The notes beneath the pieces were generated by a model. That model ran no database searches. It worked only from the letters and a program-made list of their open reading frames with translations, and was not told where the DNA came from. The position numbers were made by a program, and so were the translations under genes. Shown here piece after piece: positions 56,396-64,000 of a stretch of DNA of 64,000 nucleotides (positions are counted from its first letter, which is position 1; each line of letters begins with the position of its first letter). The stretch lies in contig NW_012236523.1 in assembly GCF_000787575.1 (NCBI RefSeq), forward strand, positions 869,854 through 933,853, read 5' to 3'. The stretch comes from Acytostelium subglobosum LB1. Taxonomy: Eukaryota > Evosea > Eumycetozoa > Acytosteliales > Acytosteliaceae.

Positions 56396-56840
56396 ACATC
56401 CTTCTTGATCCATTCATTCATTCATTCATCCAATCGATTAGAATCATTCAAATGATCAATCACAAATCCATCAACAACAAATTATAACAACTACTAAATA
56501 AATAATAACAATGATTGAATGAAGTAATGGAAGTTTTTTCGCCGTGTTTCGGTGTGTAGACTTTGATCAAAATATACACGGGACACGGAAAACTTCCCTG
56601 GTTGAAGTGGTTAGTCCTTTTCAAAACATTTTGCAAGGTAGCTCAAGTTCCATTTGCCCCATTCCATTGGTCTACGATGGATTCAAAGAAGATGCTTTGT
56701 CGACATTAAGTATATAGATATCTATCTGTCCTGGTTATAAATGTCATAACTATTTATATATCATAATGATATGATATAATATCAATAAAACGAAAGAAAA
56801 TCAAACAATCAATCAATCAATTAATCAAACAAAGATATAG
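56396..56840. other. Spacer with an imperfect hairpin
   Basis: Between two plus-strand genes. A stem-loop at 56529-56597 pairs ggaagtttt with aaaacttcc (9 bp) and, after a 4-base bulge, ccgtgt with acacgg (6 bp). It may be a 3'-end or small-RNA structure; no family match. The rest is AT-rich promoter-like sequence. Confidence 0.5.
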
Positions 56841-57954
56841 ATGTCAAAACAAATATCATTATTATTACATACTTTTTTAATTATTTATATATTTATTAAT
56901 ATAATAACATTGGTGGTGGATGCCACTACAATAAAGGGCCCGGCTGGTATTACATTTGGAGGAGCATCTGGTGATGGAAAGTCTGGAGATGTCAAAAAGT
57001 ACGAGAATGATCCATCATTCAAATCCACCAGGAGCAAGAAAAGATATGATTGGTGGAGTTATATCCGTCTAAATGTAGAAGATACCAAGTATAATTATAA
57101 AGGATATTCCGACTTCCATCCAAGAGTTGATGAGTTTACAACCTTAAGGATACCAATGTGTAAGTGATCAATCAATCAATCAAACAATTTAATCACACCT
57201 CATTCACTCGTCAATCAATCAAACTTTAATAGCCAACAATTCTATATTATTCAATCCAAATGCTTTGGTTTCATTCGAGTTTAATGCCAAGGTTGATGTT
57301 ACAACAACTGTATATACTGAGTATGATTGTCCGGGTGTTTCTCCAACAACTGCTCCTCCAACACCAACTACCGCGCCAAAGTCTACAACTACATTCAAAT
57401 CAACTGCCGAGGTATCTGCGGATACTCCACCAACCAAGCCAAATCCACCAGAGGGATCATGTAAAGATGGTGCCACAAAGTATACTGTAGCATCAACTTT
57501 GACAACACCTACCAACATTGTGCTGCCACCAAAGAGATTCTTTGAGGAGGTGTCCAAAGAGGAGTCATACACAGTTCTATCGTCGACAATCGTGTTGACA
57601 ATGGAAAAAGGAGTATTGAAGAAGGCCGAATGGGATGGTGATCGCAATCCAGATGTTTGTAAATACTGTGGCGGTGATCTGATGACACCAACCGTCGGAT
57701 ACAAATGTGTGATGAACCAGTGCGCCGTGGCAAGCAGGTCGACCAACTGTAGAGAAGGTGCAGGTTGTTCTCTCAAGGTGTTTGTAGCATGGCAAGGTAC
57801 TGATGCCGATGATCGACCATTGATCAGCATCAACAAGGCGCCATCCAACTTTGTCAAGTACTCCTTCACTCCCATCTCGCAAATTGGACTTGGTCTCATC
57901 TCTGATTTCCTGGATCGCATCGTTGGCAACACAAACAATCCTAACACTGCATAA
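56841..57954 (+). CDS. Secreted protein of unknown function
   Basis: Two exons: 56841-57159 and 57233-57954, phase 1, 346 residues. The N-terminus is a strong signal peptide (LLLHTFLIIYIFINIITLVV). The mature part starts with a Gly/Lys-rich segment, then WWSYIRLNVEDTKYNYKGYS. A Thr/Pro linker (SPTTAPPTPTTAPKS) sits mid-protein. The C-terminal half has a CKYCGGD knuckle and further Cys (CVMNQC, NCREGAGC) that may form disulphides or bind metal. No membrane anchor is visible. The family is not recognised. A decayed copy of part of exon 2 lies about 1 kb downstream (58630-58710), so the locus has duplicated. Confidence 0.75.
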
Positions 57955-58910
57955 ACTATCTTTGTTAATATATACATAGAGAGGGTAAGGATAGGGTATG
58001 GTAGGGTATTTAAAGGTAGTGTGCCAAACAAGGGCTTATCTGTGTCGATGGAAAGGTGATGGAAAACAAACGAGTATGGGAAGGTCTAAGATTAGACAAG
58101 TGATGGGAAGAATGAGTGACGAAGGGAAAAATGAAGATGAAAATGAGAGTAGATGTAAATATAAGTTACACTGTTCTTGATGGTGGGATGATGATGATAA
58201 ATGATAAATGTTCTCCTCCACATGAACCAATACCCCCCTCCGCTATGAGAGAACAGATCCATACGGACCCGAGTACAGGCACACCACCTGTGCAATTGGT
58301 GTAGGTCCCATGAAGATTTTTACCACGACGGTAGGAGGCTCACAACGAGTACTTGAGCCTAGCTAGTTGGGACCTACACCAATTGTCATTACCACATTGT
58401 GTTGCGCCTTCTGGGTCTAAGTATTATTTATGATGAATAGAAGTGTGGCAATGATGTTTGTTTGGATGGAAAACAAGATGGTTGGGAGAGGTAGACATAT
58501 GATCAAGGTTTGATGGATGGATATGTCCATGATGATAAAGTCTGGTAGTTGGTGGTGGGATGTTGTTCAACGACATAGCAAAGACATGATTTGTGATGGA
58601 TGGATATTAACATGATGATAGATAGAAGTTCCAATTTGAAGATAGGCCGAATGGGATGATCGTAATCCAGATGTAATTAAATAAATATGGCGGGGTGATC
58701 ATTAAGAGTATGGAAAATGGTGGATGGAAAGAAACGTGTTTGGGAAGATGAAAGTTATATGAAATGTGATCGATTGGGATAGGTAGATTAGACAAGTGAT
58801 GATAGATAGATAGAAGTTCCAACGCGAAATGGGTGGTGTTGATAAACACCTTTTGAGTGATAACCTTCATGGAACACTCAACAGATCATGACAATCTTGA
58901 TGGTAGGGCT
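57955..58910. other. Spacer with a candidate RNA and decayed gene copy
   Basis: Contains the strong stem-loop at 58293-58385 (listed separately) and, at about 58630-58710, a diverged copy of the bases encoding KAEWDGDRNPDV in the upstream gene (57620-57690). The words agattagacaagtgatg (58088 and 58785) and gatagaagttccaa (near 58621 and 58808) also repeat. No intact gene. Confidence 0.6.
58293..58385. ncRNA. Candidate structured RNA with 18-bp perfect terminal stem
   Basis: Arms caattggtgtaggtccca (58293-58310) and tgggacctacaccaattg (58368-58385) are exact complements around a 57-base loop. Inside the loop are two further stems: tacc/ggta (58321-58324 with 58330-58333) and aggctca/tgagcct (58336-58342 with 58354-58360). 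This gives a branched fold like a small structured RNA. The alternative is a miniature inverted-repeat element. No known RNA family is recognised and the strand is unknown. Confidence 0.45.
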
Positions 58911-59318
58911 TTAAGCACGCTCTCCACGGATTCTCTTGGCCAACTGGACGTCCTTGACCATGATCGTGACACGCTTGGCATGGATGGCACACAAGTTGGT
59001 GTCCTCAAACAGACCAACGAGGTAAGCCTCAGAAGCCTCCTGGAGGGCAGCAATGGCGGAAGCCTGGAAACGGAGATCAGTCTTGAACTCCTGGGCAATC
59101 TCACGAACCAGACGCTGGAAGGGGAGCTTCTTGATCAAGAGCTCAGAGGTCTTCTGGTAACGACGGATCTCACGGAGAGCGACGGTACCTGGCTTGAATC
59201 TGTGGGTCTTCTTCAAACCAGAGGTGGAGGGGTACTTGGAGGCGGACTTCTGAGCCAAGTGCTTGCGGGGGACCTTGGCACCGGTGGATTTACGAGCGGT
59301 TTGCTTAGTTCTGGCCAT
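58911..59318 (-). CDS. Histone H3
   Basis: Core nucleosome histone, single exon, 135 residues after the start Met. The tail [20 protein letters not shown] keeps K4, K9 and K14-type positions and the QTARKS and K27-type AQKSASK contexts; the following segment is [16 protein letters not shown], diverged from the animal APSTGGVKKPHRYRPG as in other dictyostelid H3s. The fold region ([63 protein letters not shown]) is intact. The [11 protein letters not shown] segment is closer to H3.3-type than to replication-type H3. The codons are strongly biased. It lies alone, without H4/H2A/H2B neighbours in the window. Confidence 0.95.
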   Translation of the reverse strand: MARTKQTARKSTGAKVPRKHLAQKSASKYPSTSGLKKTHRFKPGTVALREIRRYQKTSELLIKKLPFQRLVREIAQEFKTDLRFQASAIAALQEASEAYLVGLFEDTNLCAIHAKRVTIMVKDVQLAKRIRGERA

Positions 59319-60283
59319 TGTTACTTTGATAAGGGTAGAGATTGGGGGATGATAGATTGATAGGAAGTTGATAAACTTGTTGTTGTATGGAGGTAGTGAA
59401 GATGTATCACTGTTTGGGTTTTGGTTTGATAATATGAATTGTACATCAACGCGTTGATGCTCTTAAATAGTACCACACAATCACTAAAGTGAACTTGATC
59501 AGTGTGTTCAAGCGCCAATTTGTAAATTTGAAATCAAAGTTGATAAATCCGTCTGATCACTATTTTTGTGTGGTCATCAGTTTTTCAAATGATTGTTTTT
59601 CAAAAAGATGACAGTTACTCTCAACAGAATCATTCTAGGCTTATTCAAATTCAAACTACATCATAACAGACACACAACACTTTCAAACAATCGAACTTCA
59701 CATAAATTGATTGATTGGAATATCCAAAACTTCCCTGGGCTTCTGACTTGGATACCAAACTACACCAGTTATTATTCCTTTGATTAATAGTTATAAATCA
59801 TTGACCTCATTCAAATTCAAATATACATTATCTGTATCTTTGACACATGATAATGTCGTCATGTCAAGGATCGCGACACACACAAAGAATAATACTTCTT
59901 AAGATTATTCTTTATCTCTTACTATCCAACAAACAATCATTTAGAAGGTACTCTCGGTCTAAGGCTAAAGTGCCGAGATTCAACTAAGACATGTGTGTTT
60001 AGTTTTGTTTGTTGTGTTTCTTTGTTTGTGGAGCGTGTCTCTGTGTGTGTTGTGGGGGGTTGGTCGTCAAGTTTGTTTGCCGAATACGATCGAATATCAG
60101 TGTGTGCTGCAAACAAATCGGGTCAATTTGATGGAAATTTTACGCCTAGAGGTGTCTCTTTTTCAACCTTAAGATGATTCTACCTAAACTAGAAGTAAAG
60201 TAGTTGGTTACTTTACGATAACACTCAAACAAACAAAATAATCAATCATACATACATACATACACAGACATAATCAATCAATA
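59319..60283. other. Spacer between H3 and the phosphatase gene
   Basis: Divergent promoter region of H3 (minus) and the phosphatase (plus). It holds a perfect 10-bp hairpin at 59884-59913 (aaagaataat / attattcttt, 10-base loop) and a shorter ctcgg/ccgag stem near 59952-59976. A reading of 60 codons at 59995-60177 is not convincing. No gene is seen. Confidence 0.5.
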
Positions 60284-61826
60284 ATGATGAATCTAAAGTA
60301 TGTTTCAACTTTGGTTCTGATCGTTTTGGCCTTGTCCACTATGATTGCCACGGCCAAGAACAATGAGCTCACACCAATGAGCATCAAGTTGGCACTCACT
60401 CAGGATGTCACTCAAATGCGTATTACATGGAATACAAGGGCTCATGGATCTAGCCCATTGGTGCTCTACGATACACAGCCATTCAATACATCCAACTTTG
60501 TCCGTCTGCCACAGTTGGAGGCCAACACCGAGCACATCTACCAGGCGTTGGGCGGAGGCTGGAACGAGTACGTCAACACCGCCCTCCTCACCGGGCTGAC
60601 CGCCTCTACCACCTATTACTACTCGGTCGGTGAGAAGGATGAGCTGTTCTTTAGCGACGTCTTCAACTTCACCACCGCCGCCACCGACTTTAACGCCGAC
60701 GTCACACCATTCTCCATCGTTGTCTATGGTGACATGGGTATCTGGGGCGGCAGCCAACAAAACATCCAGCGTATCACCGAGAGAGTGGATGACTTCTCAT
60801 TCGCATTCCATCTTGGAGACATTGTAAGTACTTATGTTTGATTGATTGATTGAGTGAGTGAGTGGAGTAGAGTGGAAGTACTGACTTGGACTGCACCAAC
60901 AATAGGCCTACGCTGACTTGACAAGTGGATCCAAGGACCTTGGAAATGAGACAGTCTGGAATGAGTTCCTCGACATGGTCAACCCAATCACATCTCACAT
61001 CCCATACATGTAAGTCATCCTCGCCAGTCCAGTCTGTCGCCACACTCACTCACACATGTGTCCATCAATCCAATCAATCAATCAATAGGGTGTGCCCAGG
61101 CAACCATGACATCTTCCTCGTGGACTTTGATATCTATCGCCACACTTTCCAGATGCCATGCCCAGTCAGCGATGCATGGTACTCATTCGACTATAATGGA
61201 ATCCATTTCCTGTCGTATTCCACTGAGCATTTGGTCACCGACCTGTCGCCACAGCACAACTGGATCGAGAACGACCTTAAGAACTACCGTAAAAAGAATC
61301 CAGATGGATGGGTTGTAGTCATTGGCCATCGTCCATTCTACTGCAGCACTGTCTGGGATTACTGCAACAAGGATACTTACAAGGGTATGTCAATGATGTA
61401 TGAGTTCTCGCGAGTGCGCGTGTACCATGACTAACACAACATAACACAACATAACACAACATAGATATGTTGAGAGATAGCTTGGAGCATGTGTTCTACA
61501 TGTATAATGTAGACTTGTACATCACTGGCCATGCTCATGCTTATGAGCGCACACTGCCAATGCTCAAGGGCAAGGCTGAGTATGGCACTTATGATGCGCC
61601 AAGGGCCACCGTACACATGGTCATTGGAACAGGAGGTAACCAGGAGGGACCTGATGGAGGCTGGGACGAGCCAGCGCCCGCATGGTCCGTCGGTGAGCGT
61701 CTCCTCGACACTGGCTACGGTATCTTTGACTTTACCAACAGCACTCATCTCCATTACAGCTTTGTCAATGCCACTACCAACGAAGTTCGCGATGAATTCT
61801 GGTTGACCAAGGGTAACTGGATGTAA
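60284..61826 (+). CDS. Secreted purple acid phosphatase
   Basis: Metallophosphoesterase cleaving phosphate monoesters at a dinuclear iron/metal centre. Four exons: 60284-60823, 60906-61009, 61089-61384, 61465-61826 (phases 0, 2, 1), 433 residues. A signal peptide is present (YVSTLVLIVLALSTMIATA). An N-terminal fibronectin-like domain (MRITWNTRAHGSSPLVLYDT ... TGLTASTTYYYSVG) precedes the catalytic domain, as in plant-type PAPs. The five metal motifs are present: GDMG, GDIAYAD, GNHD, GHRPFY and GHAHAYER. The C-terminus FVNATTNEVRDEFWLTK is the usual PAP tail. N-glycosylation sites suggest secretion or a lysosomal location. The third intron contains tandem acacaacata repeats. Confidence 0.93.
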
Positions 61827-62090
61827 TAGAGTTGAAGTTATAAACATACACAATGCTAGTGTAAATGAATGAAAAAAAGTTGATTCGAATCACTCAATCA
61901 TTCATTCACTCATTCGATCAATTTGAAATCATTGTATTTATGGGATTGGTTCTCAACTTTTTCAACCCCACGCCAAACAGTGTTCGTTTTTCCAAGATTT
62001 GAACAACTTGTTGCAATTCGCGAAGTTTATTGTTCACTTGACCAACACTCATTCATACAGATAATATATTTATTTATACATTAATAGAGA

Positions 62091-64000
62091 ATGAGGTTAC
62101 CTAAACCAAAGACAGGATTTAGTGGTGGTGGTAGTGCACCGAGATCACCGAGTAAAGAGATTAGTAGGAATGTGTGGAGGAGGAGTTTAGCTTTGAAGAA
62201 TCAACTTAGACAACCTCATGACGAGCAGGTTAAGATGCATGATAATGAAGAGTACGATAATGACTTTATTGACTTTGCTTGTGGCAGTGACAATGGTGCA
62301 AGCAGTAGTAGTAGCAGCAATAATACAAAGATGAAGGAGAAGCAGAAGGACAAGAAGAGAAAGAGAAAAGAGAAAGAGGTGGAGGAGCAGGTGGTGGCCA
62401 ACAAGAAGGAGGATGAACAAGTTGACATTGAAAACCACAAAGAGTCAGAGGATAAGAGCAAGAAAAAGAAGAAGAAGAGCAAGAAGGATGACAACAAACA
62501 AGATGAAGTGGTAGAGACTGCAGCTGACAAAGAAGAGAATGACAGGACAGTGGAGCAAGAAGACAAAATGGAGAAAAAGAAGAAGAACAAGAAAGACAAG
62601 AAGGTCGAGGTGGTGACTGAGGACAAGCCATGCGAGGAACAAGATGATAAGAAAGAGAAGAAGAAAAAGAAGAACAAGGAGGTGGAAGATAAGGTGGAGG
62701 AGCCAATAATACAAACACATGAGGATAAGGATGAGGACAAGGAAAGAGAGGAGAGGAGGAGGAAGAGGAGAGAGGGAAAGAAGAAAGTAGATACACAACT
62801 AGTCAACCACGTCGATAATGACGAGGATATTCAGCCAACCGAGGCAACAACAACAACCAGCACAAAGAGCAGCAAGAAGAAAGATAAGAGTCGCCAAGTG
62901 GAGGAGGAGACGAGCAAGGGCGAGGGCGAGGGCGAGGAGAAATCCAGCAAACGACGAAACAGTGACAAGAAGACCACACAAGAGGCGGAGGCAGAGGTGG
63001 AGGTGGAGGAGTCAAAGCCCGACAAGAAAAAGAACAAGAAGAAGAAGAAGAAGAAGGATAGGGAGCAGGAGAGGAATGATAGGGATGATGAACTTCAGTC
63101 GTCATNCCAGTCAAGTGGACAGCAACAGAACTACGGATGATGAGTCCGTTGACGTTGTTGGAGGTGAAATAAGCAAGAACAGCAACAAGCGCCATAAACC
63201 AAAGAATGGCATCAGCCACGATGACCACCAACCATTCACTTCCACAACTTCCACCACAACTACAACATCAACAAATAAATAAAAATAACAATAATAGAAA
63301 TTATAATAATAACTCCAACAACAACAACAACAACAACAATAATAATAATAATAATAATAACAATAATATAATAATTGGCCAGCGGAATAAATCCAAGAAT
63401 AGTGATACCAACAACAACATGAATAATAATAGTAATAATAATAACAAAGACAATGACAATGACAACAAGAAGAATAAGAATTATAACAAGAATTATAAAG
63501 TAAAGGACACTACTACTGGAATAGTTCCAGCCACACCCCCAACACAAGCCCAAGCCCCAGAGGAACCAAAGGAGTGCATCATCTGTGTGGACAAGATGAC
63601 AGCCGAGTCCACTGTTGATGGATGCCAACACAGTTTCTGCTTCGAATGTATATTAGAGTGGAGTAAGCAGACCAACACATGTCCACTCTGCAAGACACGT
63701 TTCAAAGTGATCAAGGTAGGTACTATTCCACCCACCCCCACACACCCCACACTGATTGATTGATTGATCGATCGACTCACTCACACCCATACCATCATAT
63801 CTAGAGGGTCAACGTAGAGAAGGGAAAGAAGAACATTGTGAGGGTCAAGAATAAGGAACAGAAGGCAGAGTATACTGCTGAGGAGATTGCTGCATTGGTT
63901 GGAGATGATTATGATGATGAGGATGATGAGGATGACGAAGATTATATCCCATCGGATGACTCGATACATGAGTTCATCACTGATGCCGAGGAAGAGGAGG
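62091..64000 (+). CDS. Lys/Glu-rich RING-finger protein, 3'-partial, frame uncertain
   Basis: The start MRLPKPKTGFSGGGSAPRSP is followed by a very long Lys/Glu/Asp-rich region, then poly-Asn, then a C3HC4 RING finger (CIICVDKMTAESTVDGCQHSF, then CFECILEWSKQTNTCPLC; 63570-63700) resembling Topors/PHRF1 RINGs, so E3 ubiquitin or SUMO-related ligase activity is inferred. A phase-0 intron (63716-63804) leads to a last exon with an acidic DDYDDEDDEDDED tract that runs off the window. The reading changes frame near the ambiguous base N at 63106 and again between about 63206 and 63290 in an Asn/Thr repeat, so the assembly here is unreliable. Nuclear location is likely from the charged repeats. Confidence 0.7.

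Noticed and set aside
59995-60177. 60-codon frame starting MFSFVCCVSLFV upstream of the phosphatase
   Set aside because: Composed of TTTG/GTGT spacer repeats; no homologue-like features and unlike local codon use.
1-64000. tRNA and rRNA genes
   Set aside because: I scanned for T-loop words such as ggttcgaatcc on both strands and found no cloverleaf; the hits near 17231 and 61881 have no matching stems.

Overview
The window looks like nuclear DNA of a dictyostelid social amoeba. It holds an ABP-120-type filamin (two CH domains plus six filamin repeats), F-box/FNIP repeat proteins, two tandem ComC-like adhesion receptors, a spore-coat-like FOLN protein and Asn/Ser/Thr-rich low-complexity proteins. 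Genes are compact, with short introns (gtatgt/gtaagt donors) and AT-rich spacers full of CAATCAAT runs. Coding third positions are GC-richer than in D. discoideum, so a different dictyostelid lineage is likely; the species cannot be fixed from sequence alone. The standard code fits every gene.

Layout. 0-13.8 kb is mostly housekeeping: the 3' part of an unknown Ser/Asn-rich gene, cysteinyl-tRNA synthetase, a broken FNIP gene, a NASP-type histone chaperone facing an Alba/RGG RNA-binding protein, a small coiled-coil protein, NAC alpha, a decayed spacer with an aspartic-protease remnant, and aspartate aminotransferase. 13.9-24.6 kb has a WDR44-like WD40 protein, an F-box/FNIP protein and a copper P1B-ATPase with an unusual Cys-rich N-terminus. 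24.9-34.7 kb is a tandem pair of seven-exon ComC-like receptors. 35-48 kb has a winged-helix-like protein, a probable mitochondrial YchF/OLA1 GTPase, filamin with a possible alternative first exon, a spore-coat-like protein and an RPA-interacting-protein-like gene. 49.5-58 kb is the accessory part: a huge Thr-rich mucin-like gene, an integrase-bearing mobile-element fossil, a repeat cluster, a three-domain SdrD/Cna-B-like protein and an unknown secreted protein. 58-64 kb has a candidate structured RNA, histone H3, a secreted purple acid phosphatase and a Lys-rich RING protein cut by the window end.

The genes do not form one pathway. A theme of the accessory part is the cell surface and extracellular matrix (ComC pair, FOLN/mucin proteins, SdrD-like protein, secreted proteins), as expected for multicellular development in dictyostelids.

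Four host genes carry frame breaks (the first FNIP gene, the second ComC-like gene, the Thr-rich gene and the RING gene beside an ambiguous base), so some may be assembly errors and not true pseudogenes. The best candidates for undescribed biology are the 18-bp-armed stem-loop at 58293-58385, the three-hairpin GC island at 37883-37948, the Cys-rich cap on the copper pump and the paired CACGTG sites in matching introns of the tandem receptors.
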